A stretch of 64,000 bases of DNA from Brucella oryzae (GTDB taxonomy: Bacteria; Pseudomonadota; Alphaproteobacteria; Rhizobiales; Rhizobiaceae), in contig JAAVLL010000002.1 of NCBI GenBank assembly GCA_012103035.1, positions 806,001 to 870,000 on the forward strand. The letters are read 5' to 3'. Shown in pieces: positions 30,426-48,788 of this stretch. The notes beneath the pieces were generated by a model, which was given only the letters and a program-made list of their open reading frames with translations, was not told the origin of the DNA and ran no database searches. Each line of letters starts with the position of its first letter. The stretch's first letter is position 1. Both the position numbers and the translations under genes were made by a program.

Positions 30426-32528
30426 ATGCGCCCATCGATGCTTGATCCATTTTTGCTTCCGTTCGTTCGCTTTCCGGCATTGGCCCGAAGGTTGCCGGCC
30501 TGCTTGAAAACTTCTAGGTACCGATGTACCCGGTGCCGAACCGAAAGTCGGCCAGCTTCTTTTCTTGCCGCCGAATAGTGTGATTGACCGACGCAACCGC
30601 CCAGGCATTGCGCTTGCACAGGAAGGTACCATCGTCACGCTGGAAGTCACCGTCGACCAGCATCAACCCGCACCGCCCGGCAGAAGTAATGTTCCACATC
30701 GCGTCTTTGCCCATGACGACACCGGCGAAATCGCGCTGACCTTCTTCCATGCACAATTGCCGTGGTTGCAGAAAATGCTCCCTGAAGGCGAAACGGTCAT
30801 CGTGTCAGGCAAGGTGGAATGGTTCAACGGTCGGGCCTCCATGGTCCACCCAGACTATATCGCAAGCCTCGAAGATGCGGCCAATCTGCCGATGGTCGAA
30901 CCTGTCTATCCGCTGACTGCGGGCCTGTCGCCCAAGACACTGGCACGCGCCGTCAAGGAAGCTTTGAGCCGCGTGCCTCTGCTGCCGGAATGGATCGCCC
31001 CACCCTTGCTGGCACGCGAACGCTTCACCAGTTTCCAGCAATCGCTCACCACGCTTCACCTGCCGGAAGACCCTTCCGACATCACGCTTGAAAGTATTTC
31101 AAGACGCAGGCTTGCCTATGACGAATTTTTGGCCGGGCAACTGGCGCTCGCCCTTGTCCGCGCCAAGACGCGGCGACTTTCCGGTCGCCCTCTGGAAGGC
31201 ACAGGACGCATCGTCGCCGAAATCATGCGGCACCTGCCTTATCGCTTGACCAAGGGGCAGGATCAGGCCGTTCGCGAAATCATCACAGACCTCAAATCGC
31301 CGGAGCGCATGTTGCGGCTTTTGCAAGGCGATGTCGGCTCCGGCAAGACGGTGGTGGGCTTGCTTTCCATGGCGCACGCTGCCGAATCCGGCGGTCAATC
31401 CGCTCTTATGGCTCCGACCGAGGTGCTCGCACGCCAGCATTTTGCGACGATTGCACCGCTTGCCAAAAGGCAGGACTAAAGGCAGCGCTCCTGACTGGCC
31501 GCGAAAAGGGTCGTGACCGGAACGCCGTACTTGAAGGATTGAAAAGCGGTGACATCGACATCGTCATCGGCACGCACGCGCTGTTTCAGGAAAAGGTCGA
31601 ATATCACGACCTCGTTCTGGTCATCATCGATGAACAACACCGCTTCGGCGTGCATCAGCGTCTGATGCTGACTGCCAAGGGTTCCGCACCTGATATGCTG
31701 GTCATGACGGCTACGCCTATCCCGCGGACCCTCGTCCTTACCGCCTTCGGCGATATGGACGTGTCGAAACTGACCGAAGCCTGCCGGACGCCAGCCCATC
31801 ACGACTGCCATTGTGCCAATGGAACGCATGGGCGAACTTGTCGAGCGCATCCGAAAAGCCGTTGGAGAAGGACAAAAATCTACTGGATTTGCCCGCTCGT
31901 GGAGGAATCCGAAGTCGTTGAACTGACTTCGGCGGAAGAACGTTTCGAAAGCCTCAAGCCCGTCTTCGGTGAGCGCATCGGCCTTATCCATGGCCGCATG
32001 AACGGTGTTGAGAAAGACGAGGCCATGCGAGCATTCAAACAGGGCGAAACGCGAGTTCTGGTCGCGACGACCGTGATCGAAGTCGGCGTGGATGTCCCCG
32101 ATGCCACGATCATTGTTATTGAACATGCTGAACGGTTCGGTCTGTCGCAATTGCATCAACTGCGCGGCCGCGTGGGACGCGGCGACCGGCCCTCGACCTG
32201 CCTGCTGCTTTACAAGGGGCCTCTGGGTGAAATTGCACAAGCCCGGCTAAAGGTCATGCGCGAGACGGAAGACGGTTTTCGCATCGCCGAAGAAGATTTG
32301 AAACTGCGCGGCGAAGGTGAATTGCTCGGCACGCGCCAATCCGGCACTCCGGGGTTCCGTCTGGCATCCATTGAAGCGCATGGCGATCTTCTGGAAATCG
32401 CCCGCAAGGATGCGCGCTATATTTTGACAAGCGACCCAGATCTGGAATCCGAGCGCGGACAGGCATTGCGCGTCCTGCTTTATCTTTTCGGGCGCGACGA
32501 AGCGATCAGGCTTCTGAGAGCAGGATAG
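30426..32528 (+). CDS. recG: ATP-dependent DNA helicase RecG, several frame breaks
   Basis: A helicase of about 702 residues that reverses stalled forks and processes Holliday junctions. It starts at ATG 30426 (MRPSMLDPFLLP). Repaired, the N-terminus reads SLSGIGPKVAGLLEKLLGTD, the usual wedge-domain entry. Later motifs are DDTGEIALTFFHAQLPWL (OB fold), Walker A GDVGSGKTVVGLL, MAPTEVLARQH, DEQHRFGVHQR, and RGRVGRGDRPSTCLL. Breaks are near 30465, 30512, 31475 and 31790. A hairpin follows the stop. It is divergent from sdhE-mfd. Confidence 0.93.
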
Positions 32529-32533
32529 CAAAA

Positions 32534-32551
32534 TGGCCGCTGACGCGGCCA
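32534..32551. terminator. Hairpin between recG and glmS
   Basis: TGGCCGC and GCGGCCA form a 7-bp stem with a 4-base loop, between convergent genes. T run weak. Confidence 0.5.
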
Positions 32552-32592
32552 CTTCAATCACTCTATAAAGTAAGCGCTACAATAAGCTGATT

Positions 32593-35877
<3,285 letters not shown>

Positions 35878-35936
35878 TGTGTCGTCCAGAAAATTGAGAT
35901 GATCTTCGCTCATAACATCAAAGCGTCTATGAAAAC

Positions 35937-36708
35937 TTACACGCCAGTCTTCAGGAAAAGACCTTCGATTTGCCCGAGTGCAGGAAAGGTTTCAAGCATC
36001 CAGTACGAGAATGATTGCATGCCTCCGGTCAGGAACAAGACGCCTGCCGCAACAAGAAGCGCGCCCATCGCTTTCTCCACCTTGCCGAGATGCACCCGGA
36101 AACGCGAAAGAAACCGCATGAATGCGCCGGAAAAAGGGCGGCAATCAAAAATGGAATACCGAGGCCAAGCGAGTAGGTCGCAAGCAATAACGCACCTTCA
36201 CCGACTGTACTGCTACCACCGGCAAGTGTCAGGATCGGCCCGAGAACCGGCCCGATACAAGGCGTCCACCCAAAGGCGAATGCCAGCCCCATGACATAAG
36301 CTCCAAGCGGCGATGCGGGAGCGTTGCGTGCCTGAAACCGCGCTTCGCGAGACAGGAACGACAGACGCAGAATACCAAGGAAATTCAGTCCCATCAAAAT
36401 GATGACGATACCCGCAACAATTGCTATCTCTTGCTGCCATGCGCGCAGGAAAGCGCCGATGGACGACGCTCCGGCACCGAGTGCCACAAAACCGTCGTGA
36501 AACCAAGAACAAAACAAATTGCCGCAAACGCCAGCGAACGGCGCGCCGAAGGCGCTGCTGCAACGGCTGTCGCCTTCTCTGCGCGGAAATCCTCGACGCT
36601 CACGCCAGCCATGTAGCACAGATAAGGCGGCACAAGCGGCAGAACGCAGGGCGACAGAAACGACAGTGCACCGGCTCCTGCGGCGGTCATATATGAAATA
36701 TCGAACAC
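35937..36708 (-). CDS. ccdA: CcdA-type cytochrome c biogenesis membrane protein, two frame breaks
   Basis: A six-helix inner-membrane protein that passes electrons from cytoplasmic thioredoxin to the periplasm for cytochrome c maturation. I take GTG 36708 as the start ([20 protein letters not shown]) because AAAGAGG lies just upstream. Its two reactive cysteines sit in [15 protein letters not shown] and [14 protein letters not shown]. Breaks lie near 36480 and 36130. It ends [10 protein letters not shown]. It is divergent from mprF. Confidence 0.88.
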
Positions 36709-36886
36709 CAATACCTCTTTCAATTTATCAAATCACTTGCGGCCTAGCCCAACCGCAGTCTTATATAGACCAACTTCTGCTCTACTTTGAATATTTTCAA
36801 TGCGGCATCTCGCTCGAACACAAGTTCGCCTTAAATCGAGATCATTGCGCGATTTTAGTATATTGCTCCAACCGGACGACGTTCCT

Positions 36887-40907
<4,021 letters not shown>

Positions 40908-40919
40908 CAGTTCTGTCGA

Positions 40920-40948
40920 AACTGGCGCCCGCATTGCCGGCGCCAGTT
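40920..40948. terminator. Hairpin between acvB and the PepSY gene
   Basis: ACTGGCGCC and GGCGCCAGT form a 9-bp stem with a 9-base loop between convergent genes. Confidence 0.65.
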
Positions 40949-40956
40949 TGATGTTT

Positions 40957-42357
40957 CAGCCGACAGCAGATTTTTGATCGCCAAGCTGCCAGCGAACGAA
41001 ATCAATCAACAGGAATGCAATCAGACTGATTCAATCAGCGGCAAAGCCCAGCCGATAGCAAGGGAAGCGATTACAACCCCGACTTGCTGCACAACAGAGA
41101 GGCGTTTCCAGCTCACGATCAATGTCCTCGGCACCGACCCGCCGGTGGCGCGCTGCCACCAGATGCGATAGCCGTAAACAATCATCACAATCAGCGACAG
41201 GCCAAGTGCAGCCATCAATATCTGATTGGCGCCCCGAACAGGACGCCCATATGAAGATCAATGCCCCAGCGGATCAATTTTGCGATGATGGGGAAGCTTT
41301 CAAAATCCGCACGACTGATCACACCCATATCGCTTGGATCTAGAGCAACCGTATCTACTTGCGTGGGCCAGGACCGGTCGTACTCACGCACCAGCCAGCC
41401 TTGATCCGATGAACGAGGCAGTCGAATCTCGATCATGGGTGAATCGAGTCCGGCCTGCCGTGCAGCCAGATAAACACCATCCAGCTGCCCAACATAGTCC
41501 TTCGCTGTATCGACTAAGGACGGCATCGGCATGCCACTGTGGTCGTGATGCGCATCCTGTTGATCTGTTTCCGCTGCCCTGTTCAAAACAGTAGAGACGG
41601 ATGGCGTAATCCAGCCGACCGCCGCTCTGAATTGGTCAATCCTTCCTCCGGCCAGTTGCGACCACGTCATGCCGGTCGCTGAGAGGAATAAAAGACCAAC
41701 AGCAATCCAGATGCCAATCTGACCGTGAAAATGGCGGGTCTTCAGGTGGAGATTTTTGTTTGCTGCTGTTTGCGCCGGATGTCCCGTTTCCACCACCAAA
41801 GCAGTACACCGCCAAGCGTCGCTACCCAAAGCCAGGATGCAGCGAGTTCGCTGTAATAACGCCCAAAATCCCCGAGCATGAGATTGCGGTGCAGATAGTC
41901 AATCGCTGCGCGAAGCGGCAATGTTCCACTTGTGCCATAGGCAACGAGATCACCTTTCACTGACAGTGTGACGGGATCAATGAAAATTGCCCGGCTTTCA
42001 GATTCTCCCAATCCCGGCTGGTTGAACATAACCCGTGTGTTCCAGCCTGGACCGATTGAAGGTCTCACGGCAAAAGTTTTGGGCCCTCACCTATAAATGT
42101 TTCTGCCGCTTTCACCTGCTCTGCCAGTGGCTGTAACGTTCCAAGTGACGCGGTCCGCAGCTGGTCACGGTAGATGTAGTTTTCAAGCTGCGGCGTGAGA
42201 ACATAAAGTGTGCCGGTCACGGCTGCGATCATAATAAAGGTCCGACAAACAGACCGACATAGAAATGAAGTCGAGTGACGAAAGCGTGAAAGCCGGTGCT
42301 CGCGGCATTCTGCTGTATTTGTGTGCCAGCTTTCCTCTCAAGAAGAGTATCCGTCAT
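40957..42357 (-). CDS. PepSY-TM domain membrane protein, about four frame breaks
   Basis: A four-helix inner-membrane protein of about 468 residues, of the PepSY-associated family often tied to siderophore or iron reduction. It starts at ATG 42357 behind GGAGGG (MTDTLLERKAGTQIQQNAAS). Segments HAFVTRLHFYVGLFVGPF, LPLRAAIDYLHRNLMLGDFG, LHMGVLFGAPIN and the final helices are typical. A His-rich piece, DQQDAHHDHSGMPMP, may bind metal. Breaks lie near 42240, 42080, 41750, 41220 and 41030; repaired, the end is LIDFVRWQLGDQKSAVG at 40957. A 33-codon ORF overlaps its start. Confidence 0.85.
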
Positions 42358-42455
42358 GGAGCCCTCCTTGAAAAGAGAGGGAAGCGCGGCGCGTGATCTA
42401 TGAAATTGCGTGCGTAGTCAGCCACGACCACCACGATAAAACGATGGTTTTGCAT
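42354..42455 (-). CDS. Possible 33-residue ORF coupled to the PepSY gene
   Basis: ATG 42455 (MQNHRFIVVVVADYARNFID…) follows TTGGAGATATCG and runs to a TGA whose bases overlap the PepSY ATG (ATGA). The PepSY Shine-Dalgarno lies inside it. This is the form of a coupled leader or small membrane protein (a hydrophobic IVVVV stretch is present). No family is recognised; the frame may itself be affected by sequence errors. Confidence 0.35.
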   Translation of the reverse strand: MQNHRFIVVVVADYARNFIDHAPRFPLFSRRAP

Positions 42456-42503
42456 CGATATCTCCAAACGATAAAAATTGCCGTCGCGAAGCGGCGGCTT
42501 CGT

Positions 42504-42910
42504 TCAAAGATCGTGCAAACTAGGCGGGCCTCTGGCTTGCGCAGCTATAACAAGCTGACCGGGAGGCGCACGAACAGCCAAAGGAAAAGCGACAGTGTCT
42601 TTCGTAACAATCAGATCGAAAGATGCCGCAACCAGCTGTTGCGTCAGTCCGGTTCCGATCGCACACGCCGCCTGACACAGAGTCGAGCAGCAATGCCGGG
42701 CGAGCTCTTTAAGGGAGCGTCTGCATCGGTTGGCGGCGCGTGAACCGAACAGATCACAGATGAAGGACCGGCACTCCATGCAGCCATGGAAGCCTGCGCA
42801 TATGCCGTTATTAATCCCTGTAAAGAATAACAAGCGTCAGTGATACGACCCAAAGGGCTGTATCCGACCGATCGCCAATAATTCTTTTCCGCAAGATCAT
42901 GATAGTTCAT
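42504..42910 (-). CDS. DUF2946-like small membrane protein, frame break
   Basis: A minus-strand protein ending …LVIAAQARGPPSLHDL, with an N-terminal hydrophobic segment (LQGLITAYAQASMAAWSA) and a Cys cluster HCCSTLCQAAC. The CC-x2-C cluster and the RGPP tail are the marks of DUF2946 proteins, which often accompany copper- or iron-linked membrane genes. The frame changes near 42700 (a C run one short). The start is uncertain; ATG 42910 is the farthest I would accept. It lies upstream of the PepSY gene on the same strand, so co-transcription is likely. Confidence 0.55.
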
Positions 42911-42971
42911 GACATTCTTGCAGTGCAAAGTCACTGCGACAAAGGTGGAGTGAACTGAGTGGAAGAGGAAG

Positions 42972-43047
42972 TGGTGAGCGCGCAGGGATTCGAACCCTGG
43001 ACCTACTGATTAAAAGTCAGTTGCTCTACCGGCTGAGCTACGCGCTC
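42972..43047 (-). tRNA. tRNA-Lys (anticodon UUU)
   Basis: On the minus strand the acceptor stem GAGCGCG pairs with CGCGCTC, the anticodon loop is CTTTTAA (anticodon TTT), the T-loop is GGTTCGAATCC, the discriminator is A, and CCA is encoded at 42974-42972. The total is 76 bases. Confidence 0.97.
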
Positions 43048-43363
43048 CCAGAAGGAGCAAATCGCCCCGGAAGTGCGGCGGAACATAAGGGCGGCTTGCG
43101 GATTGGTCAACACCATAAAATCAGGTTTCTCCAACATAAACTCAAAAATCACAGGGCTGGGACATACGTCGTCGCGCAGTGTTGCTGAACTGACGCTTTC
43201 AACGCTCGTTCAAGCGCTGACTACTCCTCAACGGAAAGGCGATTCTGAATCGCGAAATGCCGAAACGAGATTATCCAGCTTTTACTTCTCCATGCCGGGC
43301 CTTGCTGCCTACCCATACTACGGCTAGATTCATTCAAGTATTCTAATCGGCGTGTGGTGCTTC
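43048..43363. other. Gap between tRNA-Lys and the hydrolase gene
   Basis: A 316-base region between divergent genes. An 84-codon ORF at 43073-43327 has no ribosome binding site or family signal, and I do not support it. Promoters for both neighbours must lie here. Confidence 0.4.
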
Positions 43364-45054
43364 ATGTTTCTTGCCACCAAAGCGTTTTCCCATTTCCGGC
43401 GCTCCTTATCAGGCGTAGGCATAGCACTCGGCACGCTGTTTTTCCGCAGCGCTTACCCCGAGCCTGATTCCACGAACCTATGTCATGCAGGGAATTCTGG
43501 GAGGTATCGCATTCGGGGCCGGTTACGGTATTGGCGTATTGTGGCGCTGGTTGTGGCACTATCTTGAGCTGCCCGAACCTCGAAATCGATTACGCAGCAG
43601 AGTCAATCTGGGTGTCGGTGTCGTCTGTCTTGCGGTGGCTATTGCTGCGCTTTATTTGGCCGCTGGCTGGCAGAACTCAGTTCGGGCTGTCATGAGCATG
43701 GAGCCAGTCCCAAGCGCCTACCCAATGAGCGTTTCCGCTTTGGCGGTTTTGACATTTCTTGTTCTGTTGGTCCTGATTCGGCTTCTAATTTGGTTGGGGA
43801 GATTCGTATCAGCCAAAGTGCAACTGGTCATGCCGCGTCGGGTAGCAAATGTACTGGGTGTCGCAATCACGATCATACTTATCTGGACAATCGCCAATGG
43901 CCTGCTCATTCAGTCCACCTTCAAGGTTCTGGATCGTTCATTTCGCGAATATGATGCGCTGATCGAGCCAGATCGTCCGCAACCGACGGCGCCAAACAAG
44001 ACCGGTAGCGCCGCTTCACTTCTGCATTGGAACCAACTTGGACGGGCCGGACGTGAATTCGTGTCCTCTGGTCCTGCCGCCGCTGATATCTCGACATTGA
44101 CTGACAAAAGGCCGTCGATCCGATACGCGTCTATGCAGGCTTGCAAGTCGCCGACACGCCTGAGCAACGGGCTGAACTCGCGCTTCTGGAACTAAAACGG
44201 CAGAACGGTTTCGAGCGGTCTGTGTTGGTTGTCATAACGCCGACCGGCACGGGATGGGTGGACCCGCAGCAATAGACGGACTAGAGTATTTGCATGATGG
44301 TGACGTGGCCAGTGTTGCCATGCAATACTCCTATCTTTCCAGCCCGTTATCGTTGTTCTTTCAACCTGAATATGGAGCAGAAGCATCCCGGGCGTTGTTC
44401 ATAACCATCTATAACTACTGGAAAGAACTGCCACATGATCGGCGCCCTCGCCTGTATCTCTATGGTTTGAGCCTTGGTGCAATGAACTCCGAGGTCTCGG
44501 CTGAACTGTTCGAAATGCTCGATGATCCGATCAACGGCGCTCTGTGGAGCGGCCCGCCCTTCTCGAGCCGTGACTGGAAGGCCATGACCAGAAGGAGAAA
44601 TCCGGGAACGCCCGAATGGCTTCCAGTATTCCGGGACGGCTCCTTTGCACGGTTCATGAATCAGAACGGCGAAGCGCCGGGAAACGGAACACGTTGGGGC
44701 CCATTGCGCGTCGTTTACCTACAATATGCCAGCGATCCGGTAACCTTCTTCGATAGCCTGTCTTTCTACCGTCAACCTGACTGGATGCAGGCACCGCGTG
44801 GCCCGGATGTTTCACCAGAATTGCGGTGGTATCCAGTAGTTACCATGCTCCAGCTCGCGCTCGATATGGCCTTTGGGACGACAACGCCGATCGGACACGG
44901 GCATGTCTATGCTCCAGAGCACTATGTCGATGCTTGGCTGGAAGTAACTGGCGTAACCGGATGGGACACCGACAAGATCACGATGCTCAAGCAGCACTTG
45001 CGCATGAAAATGGATGCAGAAAACCTCGAAGGCTACGAACAGCGCGGTGGGTAA
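43364..45054 (+). CDS. Membrane alpha/beta hydrolase (Abhydrolase_9), three frame breaks
   Basis: A protein of about 563 residues with an N-terminal membrane domain of roughly five helices and a C-terminal hydrolase domain. It starts at ATG 43364 (MFLATKAFSHFRRSLSGVGI). The hydrolase nucleophile elbow is GLSLGAMNSE, in the context RLYLYGLSLGAMNSEVSAEL, and a late GHGHVYAPEHYVDAW segment likely supplies the catalytic histidine. Breaks lie near 43445 (here an extra base or two lost), 44110 (A) and 44267 (G); repaired, SLIPRTYVMQGILGGIAFGA and DPAAIDGLEYLHDG join correctly. The family substrate is unknown; mycobacterial relatives are lipid-linked. Confidence 0.8.
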
Positions 45055-45129
45055 AACCACGCTGTTCATTTGTTCGGTTGTATCAATAGTTCGGTGACTT
45101 CTGTGGCGCCTCCTGAGAACTATTCAAGT

Positions 45130-46001
45130 TCAGCATTGAATCGCCCCGTTCGGCAGCATTGTGCTTGGCAGTTGCCCATCCCATCTTTCTGCCTGCGTCA
45201 ATGCAACAAGACCTGGATTATCGCGTAGCGCATCGCCACGCGCCTTGATGGCAGTTGCTTCGGCTTCCCCTTCAGCCGTATCGCTTCGGCCTCTGCCTCG
45301 GCCTGGAGGCGAACAGCATCAGCCTGGGCCTGTGCTTCGGCACGACGCGCATCTGCCTGCGCTTTTGCCTGCGTCACGGTAATTTCAGCCTGCACTTTCT
45401 CGCGCTCAGCATTCTGACGGAGGCGCTGCACCTCAACTTCGGCCAGCATGCGCTGTTCAATGGATTGCTCATAGGAGTCCGAAAAATCGATATTTTCGAT
45501 CTGCACCGTATCGATGATAACCGGACCGCGTACGCTGTTCTGTATCGCCTCCGCAATTTCCTGATTGAGACGACTACGCTCCTGAATTGCCTCAACAGCA
45601 TTGAACTTTCCGAAAACAGTTTTGCTTTCTTCAAAGACGCGCCGCTCGACAAGACGAGACAGAAGTCCGTCTTCGCCACCATAGGTCGCGTAGACCTCTT
45701 CCACACGATCTGGCGGAATGCGGTAGTTGACGGAAAGATTCATCGTGGCCGGTTGCTGATCGCGGCTGTAGGCTTCCATGCTGTTGTAAATCGCAGCTTT
45801 GGATTGCACGGATATTCTTACGATCGAATCGATCAGTGGAATTTTGAAACCAAGTCCCGGTTGTGCAACACCAGAGACTGCTCCATAGCGCAAAACAACA
45901 CCGCGCTCACCTTCGTCAACCGTGTACCAAGAACCAAGTACTACGCTCAGTATTCCAAGTAGAACAATACCAGCCAATGCTTTAGGTAAAATCTGGCGCA
46001 T
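45130..46001 (-). CDS. SPFH/Band 7 (prohibitin-like) membrane protein, one frame break
   Basis: A protein of about 290 residues: one N-terminal helix (LAGIVLLGILSVVLGSWYTV), an SPFH domain (VDEGERGVVLRYGAVSG … VNYRIPPDRVEEVYATYG) and a long Ala/Glu/Gln coiled coil (QADARRAEAQAQADAVRLQ). Such proteins assemble ring-shaped membrane scaffolds and often regulate FtsH-type proteases. It starts at ATG 46001. One lost G near 45270 breaks the end; repaired, it reads ATAIKARGDALRDNPGLVAL and stops at 45130 (…LPNGAIQC). Confidence 0.88.
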
Positions 46002-46153
46002 CCCGCCTCCTCTGGCGCTCATTTGTGAAAATAGCGGAGACCGATAGCGCTTCAATAGTACGCCACGAACTACGCTCCGACCGCCTTTTAGAGTGCACTG
46101 ATATGAATGACAATTATTCTTGGATACGTTTGATAGACTTAGTCCACAAAACA

Positions 46154-46177
46154 AAGCCGCCCCTTAAAGAGCGGCTT
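46154..46177 (-). terminator. Terminator after the BA14K gene
   Basis: AAGCCGC and GCGGCTT form a 7-bp stem; read on the minus strand it is followed by TTTGTTTTG. Confidence 0.7.
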
Positions 46178-46202
46178 CTTTGATTCTGGCAGAACTTCAC
46201 TG

Positions 46203-46710
46203 TCAGTATGGTGAATAACACTGCTGACGTGGACCGTTATACGGCTGGAAAGTGTTGTCCGAAGCCCGATACGACCGGTAACGATTATAGCACCACTGGA
46301 CGTGCGAATTGCTATAACCATAGGCTGGGGCACGATAGACCGGCGGAGGCGGAGCGGCAATCGCACCACCGATGATTGCTCCAGCGCCGAACGCTGCTAG
46401 CGGATACCACCATCCATCATTATGGCGGCGATAGCCGTGGCGATAATAGCGGTCGCCGCGATAGCCATTCAATACCCCGGCCCCGGACGGTAAGGACGTC
46501 CGTGCCAGCCTGGCCTCGGCCCAGGCCGGTGTCCACGCCAATGCCCATGCCGAGATCCCCGGCGCCAGCGGTCATCACGAACGTGCTGAACATTCTCATT
46601 CTTTGCCGCAGGCGCAGTTGACATGACAGGTGCAGCCAGAACCGGAGCCATTGCGCCGATCAGAAAGCCTGCACCAACAAGACCAACCATCATCTTTTGA
46701 AGGTGTTCAT
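46203..46710 (-). CDS. BA14K-family secreted protein, two frame breaks
   Basis: A secreted, lectin-like protein family first described as a Brucella immunoreactive 14-kDa antigen. It starts at ATG 46710 (MNTFK, then [20 protein letters not shown] after restoring an A near 46697) with a clear signal peptide. A low-complexity Arg/Gly/His/Tyr middle ([15 protein letters not shown]) precedes the C-terminal BA14K motif [20 protein letters not shown] … QQCYSPY, with its two conserved cysteines. A second break lies near 46477. At about 170 residues it is longer than the classic protein. Confidence 0.88.
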
Positions 46711-46955
46711 CCTGTGCTTCTCCATTTCAATGATGCTATCATTGCTGGCAGTTTATGAATGCTCGCTGAATATTGGCGGAAAATACGTGGATGTTGTATT
46801 CATTTCGCAATCCATAGAGATTTCATCAAAAATTTAACGAAAAACAATATTTCGTTCAGGCTACGGCTTTATTTTTGTTAGCAAATTGCGCGACAGTAAG
46901 ATAGCTTGCTTAAAGTAGGGCAGCTTGTAAGTGTTTTCATCGAGTGAGGTTTGCA

Positions 46956-48426
46956 TTGGCAACAAAAGTACAGCCGTCCGTAAGAGTGTTGGAAGCATCC
47001 TTCTCCCAGGGGCAAATCCTTTACGGCAGCAGTTGAACTGACACCCATGCCAATGCTCATTACAAATCCACGTCTGCCGGACAATCCGATAGTCTTTGCT
47101 AACAAGGCCTTCCAAAACCTCACTGGTTACGATAGCAGCGAAATCATCGGAAAGAATTGCCGTTTCCTTCAGGGCTCGGCAACGAATCCCAAACATGTCG
47201 AGATGATCCGTGCGGCACTCGACACCGAACAGTCAATCGATATTGATATCCTTAACTACAAGAAATCAGGCGAACCATTCTGGAACCGGCTTCATATTTC
47301 TCCAGTTAAAACGGATGACGGCGAACTTCATTACTTCGTTTCATCGCAGCTGGATGTGACGCTGAGCTCGGCAAACTGGTCGAGTTGGAAAAGGAACGCG
47401 AAACGCTTTCCATCGAAAACCAACGCAGCAATGATCAGTTCCAATACATTGTCGATGTGGCGAATATCGGTTTCTGGACGCGAGATTACCACACTGGTGA
47501 AATCAGCTGTTCAGCCGAATACCGACGCATTTTTGGATTGACACCGGATGAACCCGTCAATTACGACAAAATCATTGACATGGTGATGCTTGAAGACCGG
47601 ATGACACTGATCCAGCGATCACAGGAGTCCCTTTCTACCGGCAAGTCTTTCCAGGTTGAATATCGCATTACCAACAGGCTGGGTCAGGTGCGTTGGGTGG
47701 AAACTCGTGCTAAGGCCCTTCTCGGCAAAAACCTGCTTTTCTGGGCATTGTCATAGATGTCACCGAACGCAAAAGGTCGAGGCAGACAAGGCGTTGGTTA
47801 CGCGCGAAATATCGCACCGTTTCAAGAACTCAATGGCGATGGTGCAATCCATAGCGAACCAGACCTTGCGCAATGCCACCAACCCCCAAATAGCAAACAC
47901 ACTGTTCAGCGAACGGCTCCGTGCGCTTAGTCAGGCTCACGACATGTTGCTGAGAGAAGACTGGACAGGCACTACAATCAGTCAGATCTCCGAAACCGCC
48001 CTTGCCCCTTTTAACAGTACATTCGGCCACCGTATCCGGATACAGGGTCCAGCACTCGTCGTGAGTGACCGAGTAACAGTTTCGCTTACGCTCGGTTTAT
48101 ACGAACTCGCAACTAATGCTGTAAAATATGGTGCACTTTCGAATGAAAGCGGCACGGTCCAATTCAGTTGGGATGTCATCGAAAAGCACGGGGAGCGGAA
48201 ATTCCACATGCTTTGGGTCGAATGTGGAGGTCCCGCGGTCGAACGCCCTGTGCACCGCGGTTTCGGTCAGCGACTGCTCTATTCCGTACTCACAGGCGAA
48301 TTAAAAGCCGATTGCGATTTAAACTTTGCACCGAGCGGATTGATCATTGATGTCTTGGCCCCAATGACACCGGATGTCTTTCCGCAACTCGATAAATTCA
48401 CGGATACACAGACTGAGACAGTATAA
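46956..48426 (+). CDS. LOV-PAS-HWE blue-light histidine kinase, about four frame breaks
   Basis: A soluble light sensor kinase of about 490 residues. I place the start at TTG 46956 behind GAGTGAGG ([16 protein letters not shown]), since the later ATG 47047 would cut into the LOV fold. The LOV domain runs from [14 protein letters not shown] and has the flavin-adduct cysteine in [13 protein letters not shown] domain follows ([19 protein letters not shown]), then the HWE kinase H-box [15 protein letters not shown] and N-box [14 protein letters not shown]. Breaks lie near 47010, 47370, 47735 and 47775. The architecture and length match the Brucella LOV-HK, whose activation by blue light raises macrophage survival. 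Confidence 0.9.
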
Positions 48427-48428
48427 AG

Positions 48429-48453
48429 GAGCAGCGAACTCGCTGCTCTTTTT
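48429..48453 (+). terminator. Terminator after the LOV kinase gene
   Basis: GAGCAGCG and CGCTGCTC form an 8-bp stem with a 4-base loop, followed by five T. Confidence 0.9.
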
Positions 48454-48454
48454 A

Positions 48455-48788
48455 TTATGTGGGCCGCGACGACGTGGCTCGATATAGATTCTTTCGCGAC
48501 GATGGTCGCGATCACGGCGCCAGCGTCGATCCCGATCGCGTTCACGATAATAACGTGGTGAATGGCGATCCCATCGACGGCGATCATCCCTCCAGCGACG
48601 ATCCGTAACACAACGACCACTAGGCGTGCGGACCATGCCGCGACGGCAGCGGTAATCGACCTGAATAGCCGAGACAGCGCCATCGGTGGCGATTGCCGGA
48701 ATTGGAGTCGGAGCAACAGGTGTACCTGCTTCAGCGGTGGCGGTAACCGCAAAAGCGCGACAGCTACAGAAAGTAACTTAAATCTCAT
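48455..48788 (-). CDS. Small secreted Arg-rich protein, frame breaks
   Basis: It starts at ATG 48788 behind AAAGGAA, with a signal peptide (MRFKLLSVAVALL…). One frame break near 48745 joins it to GTPVAPTPIPAIATDGAVSA and then to CRRGMVRTPSGRCVTDRRWR, an RRG-x2-RTPxGxC motif common in small rhizobial periplasmic proteins. The rest is an Arg/Asp repeat (RERDRDRRWRRDRDHRRERI). The minus-strand frame runs past a tandem TAATAA at 48457-48452 that I take as the true end, after one more lost base. The function is unknown. Confidence 0.55.

Noticed and set aside
43073..43327. 84-codon ORF after tRNA-Lys
   Set aside because: No ribosome binding site and low-complexity composition; more likely non-coding promoter sequence.
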